A stretch of DNA of 64,000 bases from Maribacter caenipelagi (lineage in GTDB: Bacteria; Bacteroidota; Bacteroidia; Flavobacteriales; Flavobacteriaceae), in the NCBI RefSeq assembly GCF_004364175.1, contig NZ_SNZW01000011.1, positions 124,001 to 188,000 on the forward strand, given 5' to 3'. Every line of letters begins with the position of its first letter. Position 1 is the stretch's first letter. This document shows, piece by piece, positions 17,216-28,739 of the stretch. Both the position numbers and the translations under genes were made by a program. Below the pieces are notes generated by a model. That model worked only from the letters and a program-made list of their open reading frames with translations, ran no database searches and had not been told where the DNA came from.

Positions 17216-17782
17216 TTAATTTTTTCGCATACGCTTCGGTCCGTACCACAACCAAAAGCCGGTAATCGTAAAAAGTAGAAGGGCCAAGCCCATTATAGTA
17301 GTATAGATTACTTTAATTTGCTTATTACTAGTGCCTATATAATCGTCTAAAATTGAACCATCGTGTATTTGTTCTATAAGGTCGGAATATCTGCGTTCTA
17401 CATGAAGTAATTTGCCGGTTGCCCCATCTAATTGCAAACCCCAAAGGTGATTTACATAGACAAATTTGACCATACCTTTTTCTTTTCTAATATCAATTCG
17501 ATCTATTTCTGTTGATAATTCTTCAGATACGGTTTGTAAAAGGTAAGTATTGGCGAGAGTGTGTAAACTATCAATAGGTAACCAATGTTTTAAAACGGTT
17601 GAAGTGCCCTCATATGATTTTGATAAAATTACTCCATCACTATGTTTTTTCCAACCCAAAAGTAGTCCGGTTATAGAGATAATGAAGAAGAAAATAAATA
17701 ATGCCGCACCTGTAGCTCTATGAATTTTTCGAAAAATCCGTAACCATTTGGCTTGACTTTGTCTTTTTGTTTGGTTCGCCAT
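17216..17782 (-). CDS. PepSY-associated TM (PepSY domain) membrane protein
   Basis: A 188-residue inner-membrane protein with an N-terminal helix (RATGAALFIFFFIISITGLLLGWKKHSD, about 24-50), a periplasmic PepSY-like domain including IDRIDIRKEKGMVKFVYVNHLWGLQLDGATGKLLHVERRYSDLIEQIHDGS, and a C-terminal helix (VIYTTIMGLALLLFTITGFWLWYGPKRMRKN). This is the short form of the PepSY-TM family, some members of which are found with iron-uptake or flavin-reductase systems. No such partner lies next door. The role is therefore not assignable. Confidence 0.82.
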   Translation of the reverse strand: MANQTKRQSQAKWLRIFRKIHRATGAALFIFFFIISITGLLLGWKKHSDGVILSKSYEGTSTVLKHWLPIDSLHTLANTYLLQTVSEELSTEIDRIDIRKEKGMVKFVYVNHLWGLQLDGATGKLLHVERRYSDLIEQIHDGSILDDYIGTSNKQIKVIYTTIMGLALLLFTITGFWLWYGPKRMRKN

Positions 17783-20384
<2,602 letters not shown>

Positions 20385-20407
20385 CATATACCATTGATAT
20401 ATTGAAA

Positions 20408-20439
20408 AAGGCAGCTCATTTGAGCTGCCTTCTTTTTTT
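20408..20439. terminator. intrinsic terminator between katG and the VOC gene
   Basis: An 11-bp repeat AAGGCAGCTCA (20408-20418) pairs with 20421-20431, followed by CTTTTTTT; the other side has AAAAA, so it can act in both directions for these convergent genes. Confidence 0.88.
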
Positions 20440-20448
20440 AAACACTTG

Positions 20449-20811
20449 TCATTTGTTTAATGACGCTCCAAACGTTAGTAAGTTACTGTCAGGGTCTAAA
20501 AGAGCGAACTCCTTTTGCCCCCAAGGCTTCGCCTCTAATATTCCGTTTGGATGAATAGGAACTTTATTGTTTAATAACGATTGGTATAACACCTCTATTT
20601 CATTAGTTCGAATATATACTTGCCCATAATTTTCTTTTGGATCTAGGGTTTCGAATAAAAAGAAATGTATTTCAATGCCATCTTTTTCTATCATTAAATA
20701 GTCAGGATAATCAATAGTCCCCACTTTTTTAAACCCGAGAGAAGAAATATAATAGTCCATAGTTTTATTCCTGTTTCGCATCGGTAATTTCGGATTTATT
20801 GATAAAAGCAT
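20449..20811 (-). CDS. VOC family (glyoxalase/bleomycin resistance-like) protein
   Basis: A 120-residue protein with the paired beta-alpha-beta-beta-beta modules of the vicinal oxygen chelate fold: LPMRNRNKTMDYYISSLGFKKVGTIDYPDYLMIEKDGIEIHFFLFE in the first half and VYIRTNEIEVLYQSLLNNKVPIHPNGILEAKPWGQKEFALLDPDSNLLTFG in the second. The pattern is closest to the bleomycin resistance protein type, which sequesters ligands rather than catalysing. Substrate unknown. It is a single-gene unit converging with katG. Confidence 0.85.
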   Translation of the reverse strand: MLLSINPKLPMRNRNKTMDYYISSLGFKKVGTIDYPDYLMIEKDGIEIHFFLFETLDPKENYGQVYIRTNEIEVLYQSLLNNKVPIHPNGILEAKPWGQKEFALLDPDSNLLTFGASLNK

Positions 20812-20900
20812 AGTTTGCGTTTTAAGATTAGGACTAAATTAATCAATCGAAACCAGAGTTATGAGTGTTAGAAAATCATTTGTAAAGGTTAAACGGAAAA

Positions 20901-20952
20901 GGTAATTACCAAATAAATTACAGAATAAGTATTTATAGGTGCTATTCTGTAA
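20901..20952. promoter_or_regulatory. two dyad elements upstream of the SPFH gene
   Basis: GGTAATTACC at 20901-20910 is a perfect 10-bp palindrome. Just downstream, TTACAGAATA (20918-20927) and its exact complement (20943-20952) form a 10-bp inverted repeat with a 15-bp spacer. Both lie 75-127 bp before the SPFH ATG and could be operator sites. Confidence 0.4.
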
Positions 20953-21027
20953 CAAATATGAAATAAAGGTTACTAATTGTTTGAAGGCTTTTAGTATCTT
21001 CCAACATTAACTTTAAAATAAAAAATC

Positions 21028-21960
21028 ATGGGCTCATTTATTTGGATTCCGATTGCGTTTTTAGTGATTGCCACTATCCTATCGGGTGTATTTATTGTAA
21101 AACAACAAACAGCTGTTTTAATAGAAACTTTCGGAAAATTTACTAGTGTAAGACAATCTGGTATTCAGTTTAAAATTCCTTTTGTACAACGAATAGCCGC
21201 AAGAATAGGTTTGAAAATTCAACAATTAGATGTTATTATAGAAACAAAAACGCTCGACGATGTATTTGTTAAACTTAAGGTGTCCGTTCAATATGTTGTA
21301 ATTAAGGAAAAGGTATATGATGCTTATTACAAATTGGAATATCCGCATGAGCAGATTACTTCTTATGTATTTGATGTTGTACGTGCCGAAGTACCTAAGA
21401 TGAAATTAGATGATGTCTTTGTAAAGAAGGATGATATTGCAATTGCTGTAAAGTCAGAATTACAAGAGGCAATGTTAGATTATGGTTTTGACATCATTAA
21501 GACCTTGGTAACAGATATTGATCCAGATGCTCAGGTAAAAGAAGCTATGAACCGTATTAATGCTTCTGAACGTCAAAAAACTGCTGCGCAGTTTGAAGGT
21601 GATGCAGCCCGTATCTTAATTGTTGAAAAAGCAAAAGCCGAGGCAGAAAGTAAAAGATTACAAGGTCAAGGTATTGCGGATCAGAGAAGAGAAATCGCTA
21701 GAGGTCTAGAAGAGTCTGTTGAGGTATTAAATAAAGTAGGTATTAATTCTCAAGAAGCCTCTGCCCTAATTGTAGTAACACAACATTATGATACGCTACA
21801 AAGTATAGGTGAAGAAACGAATACCAATCTGATATTGTTACCTAACTCGCCACAAGCTGGTAGTGACATGCTAAATAATATGGTTGCTAGTTTTACGGCA
21901 AGTAACATGATTGGTGAAAGTATGAAACAAACCAACAAGCCTAAGCCAAAAGATAAATAG
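21028..21960 (+). CDS. SPFH/Band 7 domain membrane protein
   Basis: A 310-residue protein with an N-terminal membrane anchor (about 4-24) followed by a Band 7 domain: QQTAVLIETFGKFTSVRQSGIQFKIPFVQRIAARIGLKIQQLDVIIETKTLDDVFVKLKVSVQYVV. A charged helical coiled-coil region follows (INASERQKTAAQFEGDAARILIVEKAKAEAESKRLQGQGIADQRREIARGLEESV). Such stomatin/flotillin-like proteins oligomerise in membrane microdomains and often scaffold proteases; no NfeD-like partner is adjacent. It is transcribed alone, bounded by a terminator. Confidence 0.9.
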   Translation: MGSFIWIPIAFLVIATILSGVFIVKQQTAVLIETFGKFTSVRQSGIQFKIPFVQRIAARIGLKIQQLDVIIETKTLDDVFVKLKVSVQYVVIKEKVYDAYYKLEYPHEQITSYVFDVVRAEVPKMKLDDVFVKKDDIAIAVKSELQEAMLDYGFDIIKTLVTDIDPDAQVKEAMNRINASERQKTAAQFEGDAARILIVEKAKAEAESKRLQGQGIADQRREIARGLEESVEVLNKVGINSQEASALIVVTQHYDTLQSIGEETNTNLILLPNSPQAGSDMLNNMVASFTASNMIGESMKQTNKPKPKDK

Positions 21961-21985
21961 GCTTAATTATTTTAATGAGAATTTC

Positions 21986-22017
21986 AAACCCAGAAACTAA
22001 AAGCTTCTGGGTTTTTT
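21986..22017 (+). terminator. intrinsic terminator after the SPFH gene
   Basis: AAACCCAGAA (21986-21995) pairs with TTCTGGGTTT (22005-22014), 9-nt loop, with a run of Ts extending to 22017. It lies 25 bp after the stop codon. Confidence 0.85.
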
Positions 22018-22141
22018 GTTTCCTTTGGGTTTAGAAGCCAATCAATTTAAAGTTAAGAGCAATCATATTAAGATTATTTAATATCAAGGACTTTTAGAGC
22101 GTTTCCCGCAGGTTATAATACCAATAAGGTCTATAAAAACG

Positions 22142-22178
22142 AAAACGCCTGTAGACAGCTTGTCTACAGGCGTTTTTT
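22142..22178. terminator. strong 16-bp hairpin terminator after glnS
   Basis: A perfect 16-bp stem (22142-22157 and 22161-22176, AAAACGCCTGTAGACA and its complement) closes over a 3-nt loop and has T-tracts on both strands. It most simply terminates glnS (minus strand), 59 bp past its stop, but would also stop a plus-strand transcript. Confidence 0.85.
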
Positions 22179-22235
22179 AATAAGAATTTTAAATATATTT
22201 TATTGAATACAATAAGCGAATCTTATACTTCTAAT

Positions 22236-23912
22236 TTATTTGATTTTGGCCCAAGAATCGCGTAAACCAACAGTTCTATTAAATACTAAATTATCGGCAG
22301 TGGTATCTGGATCAACACAAAAATATCCGATGCGTTGAAACTGAAAACGATCACCTGGTTTAGCATCCTTTAAAGCTGGTTCCACATAACCTGTAATAAC
22401 GGTTAAAGAATCAGGATTTATAAAATCCATGAAATCTTTGTCCTTATGTGTATCCGGACTTTCATCTGTAAAAAGACGATCGTATAACCTTATTTCTGTT
22501 TTAACAGCATGCTCGATAGATACCCAGTGCAATGTTCCTTTTACTTTACGCAAGCTTTCTTCGGTACCGCTACCACTTTTACTTTTTGGGTCGTAAGTAC
22601 ATTGTACCTCTGTTATATTCCCATCGGTATCTTTAGTACAGCTTTCCGCTTTAATAATGTATCCGTTTTTAAGTCGTACCTCATGACCAAGTTTTAAACG
22701 GAAGAATTTCTTATTTGCCGCCTCTCTAAAATCTTCTTGTTCTATATATAACTCTCTTGAAAATGGCACTTGTCGTGTACCAGCATTTTCATCTTCCGGA
22801 GAATTTTCTGCTTCTAACCATTCCGTTTCTCCTTCGGGATAATTTGTAATTACCAATTTCAACGGATTCAAAACACCCATAACTCTATGAGTTGTTTTGT
22901 TTAGATCTTCTCTGATGTTGAATTCCAGCAAAGAAACATCAATAAGGTTGTCTCTTTTCGCTATACCTATGGTATCTACGAAATTGCGGATAGAATCTGG
23001 AGTATATCCTCTTCTTCGTAATCCTGATATTGTAGGCATTCTTGGATCATCCCAACCATTTACAACTCCTTGTTCAACTAATTGCGCCAGTTTTCGCTTA
23101 CTAACTACGGTATGGCTTAGGTTACGACGAGCAAACTCACGTTGTTTCGGACGCACTTTTTTAGGATCATATACTTGATCTAAGAACCAATTATATAATT
23201 CTCTGTGCATTGCGAATTCTAACGTACAGAATGAATGTGATACTTGTTCTATATAATCACTTTCACCATGTGTCCAATCATACATCGGATAAATACACCA
23301 ATCGGTATTTGTTCTGTGGTGTGCTTTATGAAGAATTCGGTACATTATTGGATCTCTCATTAACATATTAGAGGAAGCCATATCTATTTTGGCTCTTAAT
23401 ACATGAGTTCCTTCTTTAAAGTCTCCATTTTTCATTTTTTCGAAGAGCTCTAAATTCTCTTCGATAGATCTATTCCTATTCGGACTATCCGTTCCTGGTT
23501 CTGTAGGTGTGCCTTTTTGGATGGCCATGTCTTCCGAAGACTGATTATCTACATAAGCTTTGCCCTTTTTAATCAATTCAATTGCCCAATCGTATAATTG
23601 TTGGAAATAATCAGAGGCATACCGTTCGGTATCCCATTTAAAACCTAACCACTCTACATCTTTTTTGATGGCATCTACAAATTCCTGCTCTTCTTTTGCA
23701 GGGTTGGTATCATCAAACCTCAGATTTACAGGTGCATCGTATCTAAGACCTAAACCAAAGTTTAAGCAAATAGAACTTGCATGCCCAATATGTAGGTAAC
23801 CATTAGGCTCTGGAGGAAAACGAAAACGTAATTCGTCTTTGGTATAACCATTTACCAAGTCCTCTTCAACAATTTGTTCAATAAAATTCAAAGACTTTGA
23901 TGTCTCGCTCAT
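22236..23912 (-). CDS. glnS: glutamine--tRNA ligase
   Basis: A 558-residue class I synthetase charging tRNA-Gln. It has RFPPEPNGYLHIGHASSICLNFGLG (HIGH motif) near residues 28-50, the acceptor-binding YDWTHGESDYIEQVSHSFCTLEF, the KMSKS equivalent HTVVSKRKLAQLVEQG, and a C-terminal beta-barrel anticodon-binding region. Length is within the family norm. Its presence means Gln-tRNA is made directly and not only by transamidation. The start at 23912 is the ATG that yields MSETSKSLNFIEQIVEEDL. A TAnnTTTG-type box lies 20 bp upstream. Confidence 0.97.
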   Translation of the reverse strand: MSETSKSLNFIEQIVEEDLVNGYTKDELRFRFPPEPNGYLHIGHASSICLNFGLGLRYDAPVNLRFDDTNPAKEEQEFVDAIKKDVEWLGFKWDTERYASDYFQQLYDWAIELIKKGKAYVDNQSSEDMAIQKGTPTEPGTDSPNRNRSIEENLELFEKMKNGDFKEGTHVLRAKIDMASSNMLMRDPIMYRILHKAHHRTNTDWCIYPMYDWTHGESDYIEQVSHSFCTLEFAMHRELYNWFLDQVYDPKKVRPKQREFARRNLSHTVVSKRKLAQLVEQGVVNGWDDPRMPTISGLRRRGYTPDSIRNFVDTIGIAKRDNLIDVSLLEFNIREDLNKTTHRVMGVLNPLKLVITNYPEGETEWLEAENSPEDENAGTRQVPFSRELYIEQEDFREAANKKFFRLKLGHEVRLKNGYIIKAESCTKDTDGNITEVQCTYDPKSKSGSGTEESLRKVKGTLHWVSIEHAVKTEIRLYDRLFTDESPDTHKDKDFMDFINPDSLTVITGYVEPALKDAKPGDRFQFQRIGYFCVDPDTTADNLVFNRTVGLRDSWAKIK

Positions 23913-23931
23913 GTCATTATTTTTCAGGGTA

Positions 23932-23939
23932 CAAAAGTA
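23932..23939 (-). promoter_or_regulatory. candidate glnS -7 box (TACTTTTG)
   Basis: On the minus strand TACTTTTG matches TAnnTTTG, ending 20 bp before the glnS ATG. No -33 element is obvious. Confidence 0.45.
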
Positions 23940-24137
23940 GCAAAATTGCCTTAATTGGCAGGTTTAAAAAAGATACACATTAGATAAAAGGAGTTTCACA
24001 ACAGAAATCTTCCTTCCGACAACATAAAATTCCCATTCATCGTATTAAATAACATATTTGTCTAAGAAATGTTCGGAATGTAAAAAACTTATTAACGAAC
24101 TTTTCAACCGTAGTGGCCCCCAAAACTACAAATACTT

Positions 24138-26384
24138 ATGAAAACTTTGAACAAACTTACCGTATTTACAGCACTATCCATGCTATTTTGCGCTTTTCAA
24201 TTATCTGCGCAAGCAATAGTAATTAACGCTCCAGAACCTGCAGACAATCCAAATCTGTCAGGAAGTACTCCGTGGTCTGCCGTATGTGCAGGAAATGGTG
24301 GATTCAACGAATATTTTGTCAACATCACTTGGATAGGTACCGCCAATGCAGGCAATGAGTTTATTCTCGAATTGTCTGATGCCAGTGGTAGCTTTTCAAA
24401 TCCTCAAACATTGCAAACGATTACCGATCAAAATGCCGTTAAAGATTTTGATACTAGTTTCGCAATACCTACCGATACTCGTGGCGAAGGGTATAAGATG
24501 AGGGTTAGAAGTACAGATCCTGTAAAAGTGGGTAGCGAATCTGAGGCATTCAATATGTATTATATGGATGTGACTTCTAATCTTAATATTAGTGAATTGG
24601 GTGACGGAGTGCCACCGGGTACCGTTTGTAGTACTGGTGCTATCACGTTGCAAGTTGATAATATTGCCAACCCAGAAACCTATCAGTATATTTGGTTTCG
24701 TAGTGGAACAGAATTAACAAGCGAAACTGGGCATACATTAAACGTAACGCAATCGGGTATGTACAACGTATATATTAATTACGGACCAAGATGTACAGGT
24801 TCTGGTAACACAGATTCTAATATTGTAGATGTTACTATTGGTGGTTCAGGAACTGGTATTGCAGTTACCGCCCCAAGCAAAACCTCTTTATGTAGTACCG
24901 ATACAGAATTGTTAAGTATTGATCAAACCGATGCTTCATGGAGCTATCAGTGGTTTAAAGATGATGTCGAGATTGTTGGTGCAACAGCAACCACATATAA
25001 CGTAAATGCTGCAAGTGCAGGTTTCGAAGGAGACTATGCAGTAGAGATTTCTGGAACAGGTATCTGTAATGAAAGATCAGCAGTGGTATCTATTACCAAT
25101 GCAGAATTATATACAGTTTCGGTAGTGAATGAAATCAATATGGTTTTATTACCTACTCAAAGCGAAGTATTATCAGTGAGTACAACAGCGATTACGCCAA
25201 GTTATAAATGGTTTAGAAATGCTGTTGAAATTCCAGGTGAAACAAATAGTACACTTACAATTACTGAAGATGGCGAGTATTTTGCAGAGGTTACACAAAC
25301 AGGCGGTGCTTGTTCGGTGTCTTCTAAAAACTCTCAAGTAACTACAGTGGTTTCTCCTGCTTCTTTCGAAATGACCATAAATTATACCGAAGCGTATACA
25401 TCTTGTGAAACCACAAGCACTACTTTGGGTGTTGAGCTTATAAACGCAGTTGCTGCAGATGGTACTAAAACAGATGTTACTAGTGCTTTACTTGATGGAT
25501 TTACCTATGAATGGAGTAAAGATGGTGCAGCAATAGCCGGTGCAACTAGCAACAGTATTAGTTTGGCTTCAAATGCTGAAAATGGTGATTACGATTTAAA
25601 TGCGACCGTTGGTAGTTTTGATATAGATTCTAATTTGTTACCGGTTCAATTATTGACTAACGAAACGGTAAGTATTACAAGCTCTGGAACTGTCTTCTGT
25701 AGCGGCGGCGAAACCATTACATTGAGTACAACCACCGACTTGAATTCTGCTTCATATCAATGGCAACTAGACGGTGCATCTATAAATACTACGGATGCTG
25801 TATTGACGGTTTCTACTGCAGGTACCTATACCTTGGCGATAGATAGAGATGGTTGTTCTTTAATCTCTAACGAGATTGTGGTAACACCATTAGATGAAAA
25901 CTTGATTACACTTGATCAGGGTACAGAAATAGTAATGCCAGAAGGTACTACTAGATTGGTAACAGCAAGTGGAGGTACAGGCTACAGATGGTTAGATGCC
26001 AATGCGGTAGAAGTAAGCAACTCTGATAGTGTAAACTTTACCGAAGCCGGTAGTTATACCCTTATAGCTTCTATAGATAATTGTGAGATTGTTAGACAGA
26101 TAGAAGTTACCTATTTAGACACCTTTAAAGTGCCTAATGTAATTACCGTGAATGGAGATGGTATTAATGATCAATGGATTATACCAAACTCTTATTCTAA
26201 TAAAGCCGATGTTAATGTAATTATCTACAATGAACAGGGTCAAGAAATTGTAAACGAATTCGATTATAAAAATAACTGGCCGCAGTCAACTACTGCGTTC
26301 ACCAAACAAAACATGGTATTCTATTATAAAATTAGAAATGCCAGTGAAGTACTTAAACAAGGTACGATCACAGTAATACGTTAA
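24138..26384 (+). CDS. secreted multi-Ig-like protein with T9SS type B sorting domain
   Basis: A 748-residue exported protein. A signal peptide (MKTLNKLTVFTALSMLFCAFQLSAQA) is followed by several Ig/PKD-like beta-sandwich modules, recognisable by repeated YQWFKDDVEIVGAT-type, YKWFRNAVEIPGET-type and YEWSKDGAAIAGAT-type strands. The last about 90 residues (from VPNVITVNGDGINDQWIIPNSY, around 662) form a gliding-motility-associated type B C-terminal domain that targets cargo to the type IX secretion system. It sits 7 bp before the PorP/SprF-SPOR gene, so they are an operon. By position and architecture it may play the part of SprC of the F. johnsoniae sprCDBF operon; this is inference. Confidence 0.88.
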   Translation: MKTLNKLTVFTALSMLFCAFQLSAQAIVINAPEPADNPNLSGSTPWSAVCAGNGGFNEYFVNITWIGTANAGNEFILELSDASGSFSNPQTLQTITDQNAVKDFDTSFAIPTDTRGEGYKMRVRSTDPVKVGSESEAFNMYYMDVTSNLNISELGDGVPPGTVCSTGAITLQVDNIANPETYQYIWFRSGTELTSETGHTLNVTQSGMYNVYINYGPRCTGSGNTDSNIVDVTIGGSGTGIAVTAPSKTSLCSTDTELLSIDQTDASWSYQWFKDDVEIVGATATTYNVNAASAGFEGDYAVEISGTGICNERSAVVSITNAELYTVSVVNEINMVLLPTQSEVLSVSTTAITPSYKWFRNAVEIPGETNSTLTITEDGEYFAEVTQTGGACSVSSKNSQVTTVVSPASFEMTINYTEAYTSCETTSTTLGVELINAVAADGTKTDVTSALLDGFTYEWSKDGAAIAGATSNSISLASNAENGDYDLNATVGSFDIDSNLLPVQLLTNETVSITSSGTVFCSGGETITLSTTTDLNSASYQWQLDGASINTTDAVLTVSTAGTYTLAIDRDGCSLISNEIVVTPLDENLITLDQGTEIVMPEGTTRLVTASGGTGYRWLDANAVEVSNSDSVNFTEAGSYTLIASIDNCEIVRQIEVTYLDTFKVPNVITVNGDGINDQWIIPNSYSNKADVNVIIYNEQGQEIVNEFDYKNNWPQSTTAFTKQNMVFYYKIRNASEVLKQGTITVIR

Positions 26385-26391
26385 GCTCACC

Positions 26392-28569
26392 ATGCTAAAG
26401 AAAAGTGTTTTATATCTATTGTTATTTGTGTTAGCTATCATGAAGGTTAGCGGGCAAGAGGAAAATCCGTTTGTATCATACGATGTTCCTGCCCAGAACC
26501 TTTTGAAGTATAACCGATTCTTAATCAACCCAACGTTTTCAACGGTTAGGGAAGACAAGTCTTATATTAATTTATTACACCGAAACCAATCGGTACAATT
26601 TGATGATAACAATCAAAACTATTTCTTAAGCTATAGTGGACGTATTAATGATAAAACAGGATTAGGTCTTAGTCTATATTCTCAAAGAGAAGGTATCTTA
26701 AGCAATTTTGGTGTTCTGGCAAATTATGCCTACGGTATTAAACTGAACGACAAGAGTAACTTTACTTTTGGTGCAAACGTTTCTTACTACCAGAGTGGGT
26801 TTGATAACGGTAGAGCATCTACTGTAGAAGAGGATCCTTTTCTAGCCGGATTGCAAGATCAGAACCTATTATCATTTCAGCCTGGTTTTAACCTTTCGTA
26901 CGGTAAGTTCGATGTTGGTGTTTTTGCGGAAAACCTTTTTGATTACAACTTAAAGACAAGCGAATCGGTAACTGAATTTAAAGACAAAACCTATTCTGGT
27001 CACCTACAATATACCCATCAGTTTGAAAAGCAAGATGGTATTTTTGAACAAGGTCGGTTAATGCCTTTGGCAAGAGTTAGAAAAGTAGGCGAAGAAGATG
27101 TTACCCTTGGTGGTAGTTTAATTCTTGACCTTCCAAAATTAGGATGGATACAGGGTGGATATGATAGTTTTTATGGCGCAGCTGCAGGTGTTGGTTTTAA
27201 CCTTAACCAAAGAATTTCTTTAGGCTATACTATGGAAAAAGGATTGTCTAACAACTTTGATAATTTCGGAGTTACGCATGAGATATCATTTGCTTACTCA
27301 TTCTCTCCGAATCTTACCGAAGATAGGGTTATGTTAGAAGATGACTTTGAAGATGATTTAGTACAGAATGATGAGGAGCCTGAAAATATTGCAACCAATG
27401 AGGAAATAGAGGAGTTGAAGATGAAATTGGCAGAAAACGATGCCATCATCGAAGAACTAATGTTTCGTCAAGACTCATTAGAAGCTATTCGTCAATCTGA
27501 TTTAGAAAGACGTTTTGCTATGGTAATGCGTATGGTTCGTAATGAAACAAACGGAGAAAGACCAGACTTAGAGAATAAAGCTAAAGAGCTTTTCCTTGAT
27601 GAGAATAACAACACTGAAGTGGCTTCTAATTACAATCCGAGTAATTCAGGTGAGGCAGTTGCAAGTAATCAACCTGCTAGTCAAACACAACAGGATAGGG
27701 TAGCAGTGTTAACAAACGAAAGAAAAGACCCTGTTGCAAAGAGGCAAGAAGTTGCAGAAACAAATACAGATACTAATTCTTCTGATGATAACAGATTTAA
27801 TGAACAAGTACAGCCAAAAGATGCTGTCGTTGCCAATAGACCGCGAAATACAACAAGAACAAAATTGAATGCTACTAAAGAAGCGGCTCAAGATGGTGTT
27901 AAGGTTGGTAGATTTAAAAACTTACCAGATGTTACGGACGGCTACTATGTAGTTGCCAATGTATACAAAGGTGGTCAGTATATGAACAATTTTCTTGATG
28001 ACTTAAATGCTAAAGGTATTAATGCTGATTATATTGATAATCCGAATACAGGTTTAAAGTATGTTTACCTTCAACGTTATGAAACATTTGAAGATGCTGT
28101 TGCTGCACACGATTCTAAACTGAACGGTACATATGATGGTGCCATGTGGATCATGAATGTAGATAATAGATACACTAATGAGGCTTACGCTAGCAATGTA
28201 AACAAGATCAAAGAAAAATCTTCGAAGTACGATTCTAATGTTCTTACTTCTAATGAGGTCGTAAGAGATAATGTAGATGCTAGAGAAGCTGATTCTAAGT
28301 CTTATGTTATTGAGGGTGCCGGTTCTGGGTATTACCTTATTGCAAATGTATTTGCGAACCCTACTAATGCGAATAAGTTTGTATCGCTTTTAAATTCATT
28401 CGGATTAAGTGCGAGTTACTTCATCAACCCTAAGAACAATTATAGATACGTTTACCTTAAAAAACACGACTCTTGGACCAATGCTTTGATATCTTATTAC
28501 TCTAAGCTAAACGACGCCTATGATGAGAAGATGTGGATTATGAGGGTCAATCATGAACTGCTCGTGTAA
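26392..28569 (+). CDS. PorP/SprF-family outer-membrane protein fused to two SPOR-like repeats
   Basis: A 725-residue protein. After a signal peptide ending near VSGQ come NPFVSYDVPAQNLLKYNRFLINPTFSTVRE and a beta-barrel of about 280 residues with the PorP/SprF pattern (GLGLSLYSQREGILSNFGVLANYAYGI, LGGSLILDLPKLGWIQGGYD). Then follows an acidic coiled-coil linker (about 320-400), a disordered stretch, and two homologous SPOR-like repeats at about 505-592 and 636-721 (GYYVVANVYKGG... / GYYLIANVFANP...). PorP/SprF proteins help T9SS cargo reach the surface; the repeats may bind peptidoglycan or partner proteins. It is cotranscribed with the preceding Ig-like protein and may correspond to SprD by position. 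Confidence 0.85.
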   Translation: MLKKSVLYLLLFVLAIMKVSGQEENPFVSYDVPAQNLLKYNRFLINPTFSTVREDKSYINLLHRNQSVQFDDNNQNYFLSYSGRINDKTGLGLSLYSQREGILSNFGVLANYAYGIKLNDKSNFTFGANVSYYQSGFDNGRASTVEEDPFLAGLQDQNLLSFQPGFNLSYGKFDVGVFAENLFDYNLKTSESVTEFKDKTYSGHLQYTHQFEKQDGIFEQGRLMPLARVRKVGEEDVTLGGSLILDLPKLGWIQGGYDSFYGAAAGVGFNLNQRISLGYTMEKGLSNNFDNFGVTHEISFAYSFSPNLTEDRVMLEDDFEDDLVQNDEEPENIATNEEIEELKMKLAENDAIIEELMFRQDSLEAIRQSDLERRFAMVMRMVRNETNGERPDLENKAKELFLDENNNTEVASNYNPSNSGEAVASNQPASQTQQDRVAVLTNERKDPVAKRQEVAETNTDTNSSDDNRFNEQVQPKDAVVANRPRNTTRTKLNATKEAAQDGVKVGRFKNLPDVTDGYYVVANVYKGGQYMNNFLDDLNAKGINADYIDNPNTGLKYVYLQRYETFEDAVAAHDSKLNGTYDGAMWIMNVDNRYTNEAYASNVNKIKEKSSKYDSNVLTSNEVVRDNVDAREADSKSYVIEGAGSGYYLIANVFANPTNANKFVSLLNSFGLSASYFINPKNNYRYVYLKKHDSWTNALISYYSKLNDAYDEKMWIMRVNHELLV

Positions 28570-28698
28570 CACGGCTTTATGTTTGCAAAGGTTTCGGACT
28601 TCATCAATTACATGCAGGAACTATAAACCAATCATTATATTTTATTGTTTCTTTTAAATCTATCCATGTATTTTCATATGATCTAATAAGTAGAAAAG

Positions 28699-28739
28699 TT
28701 TTGGTAAAATGCCAAAATTAAAATACAACTTGGTATTTT
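28699..28739 (+). terminator. weak tandem hairpins after the PorP-SPOR gene
   Basis: TTTTGG/CCAAAA (28699-28704, 28712-28717) and AAAATAC/GTATTTT (28720-28726, 28733-28739) form two consecutive AT-rich hairpins about 130 bp past the stop. They could end the upstream operon, but are weak. Confidence 0.3.

Noticed and set aside
24138-28569. Firm naming of the two genes as sprC and sprD
   Set aside because: The architecture and order fit, but I cannot verify orthology without a search, so no symbols were given.
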